Source of the DNA: Amycolatopsis sp. NBRC 101858
GTDB taxonomy: Bacteria; Actinomycetota; Actinomycetes; Mycobacteriales; Pseudonocardiaceae
Assembly: GCF_030269325.1 (NCBI RefSeq)
Contig: NZ_BSTD01000008.1
Span: 310,001 to 374,000 of the forward strand
DNA: 64,000 bases
Reading direction: 5' to 3'
The position numbers were made by a program, and so were the translations under genes. The notes under the pieces are model-generated. The model searched no databases and was not told the origin of the DNA. It worked only from the letters and a program-made list of their open reading frames with translations. Each line of letters begins with the position of its first letter. The first letter of the stretch is position 1. Positions 44,524 through 53,155 of this stretch are shown piece after piece.

Positions 44524-44754
44524 TCAGTTCCGCCGGTCCTCGTCTTCCACCGCCAGCTTCAACCCCACCTCGACCAGTCTCCAGCCGAGCTGCTGTTTTC
44601 TCGTTCCCGGGCTGCGGCTCGGCGTCGCCCGGCCCGGCGGGCGGTTGCGGACTCCGTGGCGCAGCTCGTTCTCGCGCTCGTGAACCAGATCCTCGGCCAT
44701 CAGGAAGTGCACCGGATCGCCCCCTGCGTCGATGTTCGGTTTCGGTGGTGTCAT
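44524..44754 (-). CDS. small hypothetical protein
   Basis: This 76-residue polar protein begins MTPPKPNIDAGGDPVHFLMAEDL, then a charged helix (VHERENELRH) and a basic Pro/Arg stretch, ending with LVEVGLKLAVEDEDRR. I have seen no function for such proteins. The ATG at 44754 gives a sensible N-terminus; a longer frame to 44814 is possible. It is convergent with sdaA with a four-base gap and divergent from the FadR-type gene. Confidence 0.55.
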   Translation of the reverse strand: MTPPKPNIDAGGDPVHFLMAEDLVHERENELRHGVRNRPPGRATPSRSPGTRKQQLGWRLVEVGLKLAVEDEDRRN

Positions 44755-44892
44755 CGTCGCCGACCGTGGCCGTCCGGTTCCACCTGTTTTTCCGCGCGCG
44801 AACAACATTGTCACCGACAGCGATCATCCGTGGCCACTCCGAAGGTGCGCCGCGCCGGGGGTGATCCACACGCCGCGGCCTAAACTCGCGGG

Positions 44893-45612
44893 ATGGAACC
44901 GACCTCCGTGGCGAATGCCGGTGAAGCGCTGTTCCGGCCGGTCCGCGCGGGCAACGCCTTCGAGGAGACCGTCGAGCGGCTGCTCCAGGCCATCCGCCTC
45001 GGCGTGGTCGGTGCGGGGGAGCGGCTGCCGTCGGAGCGGGAGCTCGCCGAACGGCTCGGGGTCAGCCGCGTCACGCTCCGCGAAGCCATCCGGGCCCTCT
45101 CCGACGCCGGTTACGTCGAGTCACGGCGAGGCCGCTACGGCGGCACTTTCGTGCACGACACCCTCCCCGGACCACCCGAACCCGACGGCAAGGTCGACGC
45201 CGTCGGCCTGGAGGACGCGTTGTGCCTCCGCTACGTCCTCGAGACCGGCGCCGCGGAGATGGCCGCGGCCCGCTCGCTCAGCCCCGCCGACCGCCGGCAC
45301 CTCACCGGCACGCTCGCCGAAGCCGCGAGCGCGGACCTCGACGACTACCGCCGCAAGGACTCCCGCCTGCACCTCGCGATCGCCGAGGTGACCGCGTCCG
45401 GCTCCCTGACCACGGCGATGGCCGACGCCCGCACCCGCGTCAACCAGCTGCTCGACCGGATCCCGCTGCTCCCGCCCAACCTCGAGCACTCGAACGCCCA
45501 GCACGAGGCGATCGTCGACGCGATCCTGGCCGGCGACGCCCCCGCGGCCCGCCAGGCCATGGCGGAACACATCGAAGGCACCGCGTCGCTCCTGCGCGCG
45601 TTCCTCGCGTAG
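44893..45612 (+). CDS. FadR-subfamily (FCD) GntR regulator
   Basis: This 239-residue protein has an N-terminal winged helix (AIRLGVVGAGERLPSERELAERLGVSRVTLREAIRALSDAGYVESRRGRYGGTFV) and a C-terminal FCD ligand domain of about 140 residues with the metal His pattern (SRLHLAIAEVTAS, HEAIVDAIL). The likely ligand is an organic acid. It is probably leaderless: TAAACT (44881-44886) is six bases before the ATG. Its targets are not evident; the downstream PBP has its own promoter. Confidence 0.9.
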   Translation: MEPTSVANAGEALFRPVRAGNAFEETVERLLQAIRLGVVGAGERLPSERELAERLGVSRVTLREAIRALSDAGYVESRRGRYGGTFVHDTLPGPPEPDGKVDAVGLEDALCLRYVLETGAAEMAAARSLSPADRRHLTGTLAEAASADLDDYRRKDSRLHLAIAEVTASGSLTTAMADARTRVNQLLDRIPLLPPNLEHSNAQHEAIVDAILAGDAPAARQAMAEHIEGTASLLRAFLA

Positions 45613-45694
45613 CACCGGCATCGGCGACGCCACCTCCGGCGAGTCGCCGCGCGGGGTGCGGGAGGCGGCACCCGGGGATCGCCGGCCGAAGGTC

Positions 45695-45711
45695 GTGAAC
45701 GAGTCATTCAC
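45695..45711. repeat. 17-bp near-palindrome
   Basis: GTGAACGAGTCATTCAC is palindromic except for one pair. It lies in the 194-base space between the FadR-type gene and the PBP gene, 27 bases before a promoter. It could be an operator or a dispersed palindromic repeat. Confidence 0.4.
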
Positions 45712-45737
45712 GTCGCCGCCGGGGCCCGGCCGTCGTC

Positions 45738-45767
45738 TTGACAGGATTCGAACAACCTCGTTAGTTC
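45738..45767 (+). promoter_or_regulatory. sigma70-type promoter of the PBP gene
   Basis: A consensus TTGACA (45738-45743) and TAGTTC (45762-45767) are 18 bases apart, with the coding start 40 bases downstream. It is one of the best housekeeping-type promoters in the window. Confidence 0.6.
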
Positions 45768-45806
45768 TCCACAGAACCTCCTCACCCGTTCGGCCGTCAT
45801 CCATTC

Positions 45807-47720
45807 GTGACCTTGGCGACCGAGGAAATAGAGGAAGAGAACGAGCAGCCGGACACCCCGCGACGCCGGCGGTGGCGGCGGATCCGGCGCATCGGGTACT
45901 GGACCTTCGGGCTGCTCGTCGGCGTGCCGCTGATCGCCTTCTGGGTCGCCTACCTCGTGCTCGACGTCCGCAGCCCGCAAGAGGTCCTCGCCGGGCTCGA
46001 CAAGACCGTCGTCCTGCAGTACTCGGACGGGTCGCCGCTGCTCAAGGTGATCCCGGCCGACGGCGACCGGACCTTCGTGCCCTACGCGCAGGTGCCCGAG
46101 AAGCTGCGTGACGCCATCATCGCCACCGAAGACCCGACCTTCTGGGACAACCAGGGCTTCGACCCGACCGGCATCGGCCGCGCGTTCCTCACCGGCGTCG
46201 GCGGCGGGTCCGGGATCACCCAGCAGTACATCAAGAAGTCCACCGGCGACGACGACGCCACCCTCGGCCGCAAGTTCGCCGAGCTCGTCCTGTCCACGAA
46301 GATCACCCAGGAGCAGAGCAAGGAACAGATCTTCGAGAGCTACGTCAACATCATCTCCTTCGGCCGCGGCACGTTCGGGCCCGCCGCGGCGATGAACGCC
46401 TACTTCGGCAAGAAGCTCGACGACTCGATGACGTGGAGCGAAGCCGCCTTCCTCGCCGGGATGATCCAGTCGCCGTCGGTGCACGACCCGGCCGCGTCCG
46501 GCGACGCCCACGCCGCCCGGCGCTGGCAGTACGTGCACGACAAGCTCGTGGCCCGCGGTTACGTGCAGGCCGGTGAGCCGATGGCCTACCCCGGCGAGGA
46601 GGTCCAGGCGCCGTCGGAGACTCGCGCGGGCCGCCTCACCTACGACGAGTTCCACATCAAGCAGCAGGTCCTGGCCGAGCTCGAAGAGGACGGCTTCCCG
46701 CTCGGCCGCCTCCAGCAGGGCAACATGACCGTCGAGACGACGCTGGACCGCGGCCTGCAGGACGCCGCGAAGAAAGCGTTGCAGGACAGGCTGAAGGGCG
46801 AGCCGAAGGAGTTCCGCGGCGCGGTGGTCGCCGTCGACCCGAAGACCGGCGCCGTACGCGTCTACCAGGGCGGCGACCAAGGCGTCCGCGACTACGCGAG
46901 CACGCCGCACGCGGCCGGCTCGGCGTTCTACCCGTTCACGCTCGCCGCCGCCCTGCGCCGCGGCTACGGCCCGGACGTGCCGGTTCCCGCGCCCGAGGAA
47001 CAGGAGTTCCTCGGCGAGAAGTTCAAGTACCCGGACGTCTGCGGCCTCAAGTGCACGCCCCGCGCCGCGATGCAGGCCCACGCCGACGGCCCGTTCATCG
47101 CCCTGGCGAAGAAGCTCGGCCCGGACGCGCTGAGCGAAACCGCGCGGCAGGCCGGCATCCCCGAGACCGTCGACGGCACGCCGACCATGCGGGAGAAGGA
47201 CGGCTTCCTCATCGGGCCGGGCATCGCGATCGGCCGGTACCCGCTGCGGCCGCTGGACCTGGCCGGCGCCTACGCGACCTTCGCGAACGACGGCGTCCGC
47301 ACGACCCCGCACCTGGTGGCGAAGGTGCGTGACGAGAGCGGCGCGGTCGTCTGGGAGCACACCGACACCGCGCGCCCCGCGTTCGACGACGACGAAGACG
47401 CGAGCCGCCGCATCGCCCGGGACGTCACCGGCACGCTGACCGACGGCGGCGGGGCGGCGCTGCGCACCGGCGAGGCCGAGCACGGCAGCAGCCCGGACAA
47501 CCAGGACGCCTGGGCCGTCGGCTACACCCCGCGGCTGGCGGCCGCGGTCTGGATCGGCTCCGACGACGAGCGCCTGCTGAAGGACGCGAACGGCGCGAAG
47601 CTCACCGGCGACGTCGTCCCGGCCGACGTCTGGCGCGGGTTCATGACGGCGGCGCACGAGGACGTGCCGGCCCGGAAGGTCGTCGTGGCCCCGCCGCCGG
47701 TGGTGCGGCCGCCGCGGTGA
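45807..47720 (+). CDS. class A PBP-like peptidoglycan glycosyltransferase with degenerate transpeptidase domain
   Basis: This 637-residue membrane-anchored protein has a basic cytoplasmic tail (RRRRWRRIRR) and a transmembrane helix at about 30-52. A GT51 glycosyltransferase domain (about 85-270) has Glu108 in IIATEDPTFW and GGGSGITQQYIKKS, so it should polymerise lipid II. A transpeptidase-fold domain (about 310-620) follows, but all three catalytic motifs are lost: SxxK is SAFY (residues 372-375), SxN is HAD (425-427) and KTG is EHG (558-560). Flanking fold markers (AVDPKTGAVRVYQGG, RPLDLAGAYATFANDGV, DAWAVGYTPRLAAAVWIG) remain. It thus should not cross-link peptides or bind beta-lactams covalently. 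No ribosome site precedes the GTG. Confidence 0.88.
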   Translation: MTLATEEIEEENEQPDTPRRRRWRRIRRIGYWTFGLLVGVPLIAFWVAYLVLDVRSPQEVLAGLDKTVVLQYSDGSPLLKVIPADGDRTFVPYAQVPEKLRDAIIATEDPTFWDNQGFDPTGIGRAFLTGVGGGSGITQQYIKKSTGDDDATLGRKFAELVLSTKITQEQSKEQIFESYVNIISFGRGTFGPAAAMNAYFGKKLDDSMTWSEAAFLAGMIQSPSVHDPAASGDAHAARRWQYVHDKLVARGYVQAGEPMAYPGEEVQAPSETRAGRLTYDEFHIKQQVLAELEEDGFPLGRLQQGNMTVETTLDRGLQDAAKKALQDRLKGEPKEFRGAVVAVDPKTGAVRVYQGGDQGVRDYASTPHAAGSAFYPFTLAAALRRGYGPDVPVPAPEEQEFLGEKFKYPDVCGLKCTPRAAMQAHADGPFIALAKKLGPDALSETARQAGIPETVDGTPTMREKDGFLIGPGIAIGRYPLRPLDLAGAYATFANDGVRTTPHLVAKVRDESGAVVWEHTDTARPAFDDDEDASRRIARDVTGTLTDGGGAALRTGEAEHGSSPDNQDAWAVGYTPRLAAAVWIGSDDERLLKDANGAKLTGDVVPADVWRGFMTAAHEDVPARKVVVAPPPVVRPPR

Positions 47721-47721
47721 G

Positions 47722-48378
47722 TCAGCGGACCAGGGCCAGCACGAACCCGTCGTGCCCCTTGGTGCCCACGGTCTGCACGGCGGTCGCGTCCAGCCGCGGC
47801 TCGGCGGCGAGGACGCCGACCATCTCGCGCACGCCCAGGACGTCCGGGTCGGTGCTCCCCGCGTCGACCACCCGGCCGGCCCGGACGACGTTGTCGACGA
47901 CGATCGTCGTGCCCGGCCGCGACAGGTCCAGCACCGCGCGCACGTAGTTCCCGAGGTTGTTCTTGTCGGCGTCGACGAAGATGAAGTCGAACGGCCCGGT
48001 CAGCGTCGGCAGGGTGTCGAGCGCGGCGCCGACGCGGATGTCGACGACGTCCTCGCCGAAGCCCGCCCGCGCGAGGTTGGCCTTCGCGACTTCGGCGTGC
48101 TTGGGCTCGTACTCGCAGGTCACCAGCTTGCCACCGGCCGGCAGCGCGCGGGCGAGCCAGATCGTGCTGTACCCGCCGAGCGTGCCGATCTCCAGGATCG
48201 AGCGCGCCCCGGCCTGCCGCGCCAGCAGGTTCAGCAGCTTGCCCTGGTTGGGGGCGACGGCGATGCGCGGCAACCCGGCGGCGGCCGAGTCGGCGAGCGC
48301 GTCGTCGAGCACCGGATCGGGGGAGAGCAGCGCGCCGGTGAAGTAGTCGTCGACGTCGGCCCAATTCTGGTCGGTCAT
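47722..48378 (-). CDS. SAM-dependent O-methyltransferase (catechol/caffeoyl-CoA type)
   Basis: This 218-residue family-3 O-methyltransferase has LEIGTLGGYSTIWLARALP (SAM motif I), a CEYEPKHAEVAKANL segment and the metal-site segment FDFIFVDADKNNLGNYV with VDNVVRAG. The substrate is unknown. It is divergent from the MocR regulator at 48447, with 68 bases between, which makes it the likeliest MocR target. It is convergent with the PBP gene with a one-base gap. Confidence 0.92.
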   Translation of the reverse strand: MTDQNWADVDDYFTGALLSPDPVLDDALADSAAAGLPRIAVAPNQGKLLNLLARQAGARSILEIGTLGGYSTIWLARALPAGGKLVTCEYEPKHAEVAKANLARAGFGEDVVDIRVGAALDTLPTLTGPFDFIFVDADKNNLGNYVRAVLDLSRPGTTIVVDNVVRAGRVVDAGSTDPDVLGVREMVGVLAAEPRLDATAVQTVGTKGHDGFVLALVR

Positions 48379-48446
48379 GGCACCTCCACGGCCAATCTAG
48401 CGGGCTGGGATCATGCTCAGGAGCGATCGAAGGCGGGAAGGTGCAC

Positions 48447-49769
48447 ATGGACGACTACCGCGTCGTCGCGGACGCCCTCGCCGCCGACATCGAGGCCGGC
48501 CGTCTCCGCCCCGGGGACCGGCTCCCGCCGCAGCGCCGCTTCGCGCGGGAGCGCGGGCTCGCGAACTCCACCGCCGCCCGCGTCTACGGTGAGCTCGTGC
48601 GGCGTGGCCTGGCCGTCGGCGAGGTCGGGCGGGGCACCTTCGTGCGGGCCGCGAAACCGCCGCCCGAACCCGCGCTCGCCGAACCCGGGGATGCCCGGGT
48701 CGACCTCGAGCTCAACTTCGCCGTCCTGCCCGACCAGAGCGCCCGGCTCGCCAAGGCCCTCGAACCCCTGCTGCGCGACGACGTCCTCACCGCGGCCCTG
48801 CACCCGATCGGTGCCGCGGGTACGCCGACCGCCCGGGAGGCCGCGGCCACGCTGCTCACCCGCGGCGACTGGCGTCCGGACCCGGCAGCCGTCCTGTTCA
48901 CCGGCAACGGACGGCAGGCCATCGCGGCCGCGATCGCCGCGTTCGTGCCGGTGGGGGAGCGGCTCGCGGTCGAGTCGCTGACCTACCCGGTGGTGAAGGC
49001 CGTCGCGGCGAGGCTCGGCGTCGAGCTGGTCCCCATCGACACCGACGACCACGGACTCGTGCCGGCCGCCCTGGCCGCGGCCGGGCCGGTGCGCGCGCTC
49101 TACGTCCAGCCGACCCTGCACAACCCGCTCGGCACGACCATGCCGCCGAAACGCCGTGAAGAACTCGCCGCCGTCGCCGCGCGGCTGGACCTGCCGGTGA
49201 TCGAGGACGGCATCTACACGTTCCTGCGCGACGACGTCCGGCCGTTCGCCGCGTACGCGCCGGAGCGGACGGTGTTCGTCGACAGCCTGTCCAAGCGCGT
49301 CGCGCCCGGCCTGACGGCGGGATTCCTGGTGGCGCCGCCGGCCTGGACCGCGCGGCTGGCGTCGTCGGTCCGCTCGGGTGCGTGGGCCGCGTCGCGCTTC
49401 GCCGTCGAAGCGGCGACGCAGTGGATCGTCACGGGCACTCTCGCCGCCGTCGAAGCCGCGAAACGCGCGGACGCCGCCGCACGGGCGTCGGTGGTCGAGG
49501 CGAAGCTGCCGGGCCTGCACGGTGACGCGGCGTCCTACCACCGCTGGTGGGAGCTGCCGGAGCAGTGGCGGGCGGAGACGTTCGTCGCGGCGGCGGCCCG
49601 TCGCGGCATCGCCCTGCTGCCGGCCGCGGCGTTCGCGGTGCTGCCGGGCCACGCGCCGAACGCCGTGCGGATCGCCGTGTCGGCCCCGCCGGTGCCGACG
49701 CTGGCGGCCGCCCTCGACGTCCTGGCGGCGCTGGCGAACGGCAGCCCGGACGACCTGCTGGCCGACTGA
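48447..49769 (+). CDS. MocR-type regulator (GntR HTH + aminotransferase-like domain)
   Basis: This 440-residue protein has a winged HTH at residues 5-72 (IEAGRLRPGDRLPPQRRFARERGLANSTAARVYGELVRRGL). A fold-type I aminotransferase domain follows, with PTLHNPLGTTMP, IEDGIYTFLRDD and the PLP-lysine SLSKRVAPGLTAGF. Such proteins use PLP as a co-ligand rather than for catalysis. ATG 48447 is chosen for its GGGAAG spacing over the GTG at 48441. Targets may be the divergent methyltransferase gene and the monooxygenase gene downstream. Confidence 0.92.
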   Translation: MDDYRVVADALAADIEAGRLRPGDRLPPQRRFARERGLANSTAARVYGELVRRGLAVGEVGRGTFVRAAKPPPEPALAEPGDARVDLELNFAVLPDQSARLAKALEPLLRDDVLTAALHPIGAAGTPTAREAAATLLTRGDWRPDPAAVLFTGNGRQAIAAAIAAFVPVGERLAVESLTYPVVKAVAARLGVELVPIDTDDHGLVPAALAAAGPVRALYVQPTLHNPLGTTMPPKRREELAAVAARLDLPVIEDGIYTFLRDDVRPFAAYAPERTVFVDSLSKRVAPGLTAGFLVAPPAWTARLASSVRSGAWAASRFAVEAATQWIVTGTLAAVEAAKRADAAARASVVEAKLPGLHGDAASYHRWWELPEQWRAETFVAAAARRGIALLPAAAFAVLPGHAPNAVRIAVSAPPVPTLAAALDVLAALANGSPDDLLAD

Positions 49770-49864
49770 CAGCGGGTGCCAGCGGCGTGCCAGTGCGGTG
49801 TGCGGCCCGCACCAGGCACCCCCGCCACTCTTCGGTTGTCGCGAAACGAACCGAAGGAGCACCC

Positions 49865-50989
49865 ATGAACGTCACGATCATCGGCGCCGGCCTCGGCGGC
49901 CTCACCCTGGCCCGGGTCCTGCACGTCCACGGCATCGACGTCACCGTCCACGAGGCCGAGTCCTCCCCGATGGCGCGCATGCAGGGCGGGATGCTGGACA
50001 TCCACGACTACAACGGGCAGCTCGCCGTCGAAGCCGCCGGCCTGGAGGACGAGTTCGGCGAGCTCATCCTCGAAGGCCGCCAGGCGATGCGGATCCTCGA
50101 CCGGGACGCGAACCTGCTGTACGAGAAGGTCGACGACGGCACGGGCGGCCGTCCCGAAGTGCAGCGCGGCGAACTGCGCCGCATGCTGCTCGACGCGCTC
50201 CCGGAGGGCACCGTCCGGTGGGGCCGCAAGGCCGCCGGCGCGCGCACCCTCGACGACGGCCGCCACGAAGTCACCTTCGAGGACGGCACCAGTGTCGTCA
50301 CGGACCTGCTCGTCGGTGCGGACGGCGCCTGGTCGAAGGTCCGGCCGCTGCTCACCGACGTCACTCCGGTGTACGAAGGCACGGCGTTCGTCGAGACGTA
50401 CCTGTTCCTCGCCGACTCCCGCCACCCCGAGACCGCCAAGGCGGTCGGCGGCGGGTCGATGGTCGCGCACGCCGGCTCGTCGGACGAGGGGATCAACGCC
50501 CACCGCGAAAGCGGCGACACCCTGCACACCTACGTGGCGCTCAACCGGTCGCTGGAGTGGTTCGCCGCCATCGACTTCACCGATCCGGCCGCGGCCGCCG
50601 CGCGCGTCGCGGCGGAGTTCGAGGGCTGGGCACCGGAGCTCACCGCGCTGATCACCGACGGGGACACCAGCCCGGTCCTGCGCCTGCACTACTCGCTGCC
50701 GACCGGGCTGCGGTGGGCCCGCGTGCCGGGCGTGACCCTCGTCGGCGACGCCGCGCACCTCGCGCCCCCGAACGGCGAGGGCGCCAACCTCGCCATGCTC
50801 GACGGCGCGGAGCTCGGTCAGGCCCTGGCCGCGCACCCCGGCGACGTCGAGGCCGCGCTCGCCCAGTACGAAGAAGCCATGTTCGTCCGCGCCGCGACGC
50901 CGATCGACGACGCCGTCCTCCTCGAGAGCCTGTTCGGCGACGACGCCCCGGAGACCCTGCTCGAGCTGGTCCGGGGCGACCGTAACTAG
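49865..50989 (+). CDS. FAD-dependent monooxygenase, TetX-like
   Basis: This 374-residue class A flavoprotein has VTIIGAGLGGLTLARVLHVHGIDVTVHEAE at the N-terminus, GGMLDIHDYNGQLAVEAAGL (a TetX-type segment), LVGADGAWSKVR (DG motif) and VTLVGDAAHLAPPNGEGANLAMLDG (GD motif). Overall order and length match TetX and related tetracycline or phenazine hydroxylases, but substrate residues cannot be judged here. The ATG has GAAGGAG six bases upstream. It lies 95 bases after the MocR gene. The stop overlaps the convergent gene by four bases. Confidence 0.88.
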   Translation: MNVTIIGAGLGGLTLARVLHVHGIDVTVHEAESSPMARMQGGMLDIHDYNGQLAVEAAGLEDEFGELILEGRQAMRILDRDANLLYEKVDDGTGGRPEVQRGELRRMLLDALPEGTVRWGRKAAGARTLDDGRHEVTFEDGTSVVTDLLVGADGAWSKVRPLLTDVTPVYEGTAFVETYLFLADSRHPETAKAVGGGSMVAHAGSSDEGINAHRESGDTLHTYVALNRSLEWFAAIDFTDPAAAAARVAAEFEGWAPELTALITDGDTSPVLRLHYSLPTGLRWARVPGVTLVGDAAHLAPPNGEGANLAMLDGAELGQALAAHPGDVEAALAQYEEAMFVRAATPIDDAVLLESLFGDDAPETLLELVRGDRN

Positions 50990-52779
50990 GGCGCGTACTT
51001 CCCGACGAAGCTGCCGCACGTGATCGCGCGGCCCGTGAGCCGGGCCTGGATCGCCTTCTCCAGGCCGAGGTAGTCGAACACCGGGGTGTCGACCGGGATC
51101 GACTCCGGCACCGGGCCGCCGGTCGCGAGCATCCGGATCGAATCCGTCTCGAACAGCACCAGGTAGCCGCCGTCGCGGTTCAGGTCGTCGGCCTTCGCGA
51201 GCATCCGCTCCGGTGCGTCGCCGACGATCTCCAGCGGCAGCGGCCACTCCAGCGGGAACGGGTTGCGCAGGCCGAACGCGGGGTAGGCGAACGTGCTGTC
51301 GGGCAGGATCGCCGTCTTCGCGGCCGGGAACTGCGCGAGGCAGTCGCGGATCTGCCGGACGAACGTGAACGTCGAAGGGTTGGTGCGGATGCCGGCCATC
51401 TTCGGGCTGACGTCGCCGAGGTCGGCGGTCAGCCGGTCGTGCCCGAGGTCGAGGTAGGCCGCCTGGTCGTGGCGCGCGACGACGACCCAGCCGCACACCG
51501 CCACCGCCGTCAGGCCCGCCGTCGCCGTCACCCAGCGGCGCGCGAGCCGCGGCCGCGGCGGGACGAGGTGGCTCAGCAGCAGCAACGCGGTCAGCGCGAG
51601 GGTGCCGGTGAGCAGCGTCGGCGTGTCGTTGCCCCACGACAGGCTGGTCATGAACCCGGTGGCGAGCACGAGCAGGCCGGCCCACGGCACCTTCCGCGTG
51701 ACGGCGGCGTTGACCGGCACGCTGACCGCGACGATCCACCACAGGACGTCCGCCCAGCGCGAGGAACCGGTGAACCGGCCGTCGACGACCGTCCAGACGA
51801 CGGCGGCCGCACCGGCGAGCACGAGCACCCAGGACGCGGCCCGCCCGGCCGCGCCGAGCCGGTCACCGGGCAGCCGGACGGCCAGCAGCACGACGGCGAT
51901 CGCGGCGAAGAAGCCCAGTTCCCGCATCGGCGCGCGGGTCAGCACCTCGGGGTCCTCGAGCCAGAGACCGAGCAAGCGCTGGCCGTACGCGGGCACGCCG
52001 CCGGTCAGCTGCTCGACCATCTCGGCGAACCCGCCGCCGAGGCTCACCCACGCGACGTACGCCAGCCCGGGCGCGCCGAGCGAGAGCAGGTCGAGGACGA
52101 GCCGGCGCCACCAGCGCGCCGTGCGCAGCGCACCCGCGCGGGTGGCCGGGTGCAGCAGCAGCCACAGCACGCCGATCACCGCGGCGAGGGCGAAGCTCTG
52201 CTTGACGAACACCGCGCAGCCGAGAAGCACCAGCCCGCCGCGCCGGGCGAGCGCGCGGTCTCCGCCGAGGCCGGCGTCGAGGGCCCAGGCGCCGCACGCG
52301 GTGAGCGCGATGCCGTCGACGGTGTGCCAGGCCATCAGCGGGAAGGCGTTGAGGTTGATCAGCGACGCGGCCGCGACCATCGCGGTCATGCCCGGGCCCC
52401 AGTCGAGCACCCGGCGGCGGGTGACCAGCGTGGCGAAGGCGATGGTGGCGACGATGATCTCGATCATCGACAGGAAGCTCGACCCGAAGAACAGCGGCAT
52501 CGGCAGGGCGTAGTCGACGACGTGCAGCACCGCGGACCCGAGCGGGCGCGCGGAGATGATGTCGGCGTGCGGGACTTCGCCGTGCAGCACGCGCCACGCC
52601 TGGGCGAGGATGAAGCCCTGGTCGGAGGGGTGGAACCCGAACCGGCCGACGCGCAGTTCGGTGGCCAGGGCCAGCAGGACCACCCAGCCGGCGTGGACAC
52701 CCCAGCGCAGCAGCGGCCGGGCGGGTTTCGCGGGCCGGGGTTCCGGGGCGGCGGCGCGCGTAGGACTCGCCACGTCCAC
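50986..52779 (-). CDS. polytopic membrane protein, glycosyltransferase-like (GT-C type)
   Basis: This 597-residue protein has a Pro/Ala-rich N-terminal tail and about ten to twelve hydrophobic helices. The first loop has FHPSDQGFILAQAWRVLHGEVPHADIISARPLGSA, with the acidic residues placed as in GT-C mannosyl- or arabinosyltransferases. A soluble C-terminal domain of about 150 residues ends with GSFVGKY. I would call it a probable lipid-linked sugar transferase without naming donor or acceptor. The start is GTG 52779. It stands alone. Confidence 0.7.
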   Translation of the reverse strand: MDVASPTRAAAPEPRPAKPARPLLRWGVHAGWVVLLALATELRVGRFGFHPSDQGFILAQAWRVLHGEVPHADIISARPLGSAVLHVVDYALPMPLFFGSSFLSMIEIIVATIAFATLVTRRRVLDWGPGMTAMVAAASLINLNAFPLMAWHTVDGIALTACGAWALDAGLGGDRALARRGGLVLLGCAVFVKQSFALAAVIGVLWLLLHPATRAGALRTARWWRRLVLDLLSLGAPGLAYVAWVSLGGGFAEMVEQLTGGVPAYGQRLLGLWLEDPEVLTRAPMRELGFFAAIAVVLLAVRLPGDRLGAAGRAASWVLVLAGAAAVVWTVVDGRFTGSSRWADVLWWIVAVSVPVNAAVTRKVPWAGLLVLATGFMTSLSWGNDTPTLLTGTLALTALLLLSHLVPPRPRLARRWVTATAGLTAVAVCGWVVVARHDQAAYLDLGHDRLTADLGDVSPKMAGIRTNPSTFTFVRQIRDCLAQFPAAKTAILPDSTFAYPAFGLRNPFPLEWPLPLEIVGDAPERMLAKADDLNRDGGYLVLFETDSIRMLATGGPVPESIPVDTPVFDYLGLEKAIQARLTGRAITCGSFVGKYAP

Positions 52780-53155
52780 GCCAGCCCGCCTTCCGCTCCC
52801 CGATCACGCCCGGAAAGCGATGGTAGCGGCCTGGTCCGGCACCGGCGTGGACAGCACCACCCGGGCCTACCGGTCCTGCCTGACCGTTCGGCCAGGCGGG
52901 GCGGAGCTTCGCGTGGTGGCCCGGGAGCCGGAGCCGGGTGGGCGCGCACCCGGCTCCGGTCCGTGGATCACCCGATGGTGCGCCGGGCGGTGCCGATGGC
53001 GGCCGTCTCGGCGGCCACGGCGGATCGTTCCCCAGTACTGCTGATTTCCGGCATTCCGAACTCCCCAGTTCACGCCCGTACCAATGTACGGGACTCGCGC
53101 GAGGGTAGAAGTACCGTCGTCTCCAGGGCCAGGGTTTCGGCGGAATTCGAGGGGA
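52780..53155. other. 376-base intergenic stretch with one strong hairpin
   Basis: I find no credible gene. A perfect 13-bp stem joins CCGGAGCCGGGTG (52928-52940) to CACCCGGCTCCGG (52947-52959) with a six-base loop. Since both neighbours are on the minus strand, this could end transcription of the upstream reductase gene (stop at 53156). The promoter of the membrane protein gene should lie between it and 52779. Confidence 0.55.

Noticed and set aside
48417..50989. Part of a natural product gene cluster
   Set aside because: A methyltransferase and a monooxygenase are present, but no synthase, NRPS, PKS or terpene cyclase gene is anywhere in the window.
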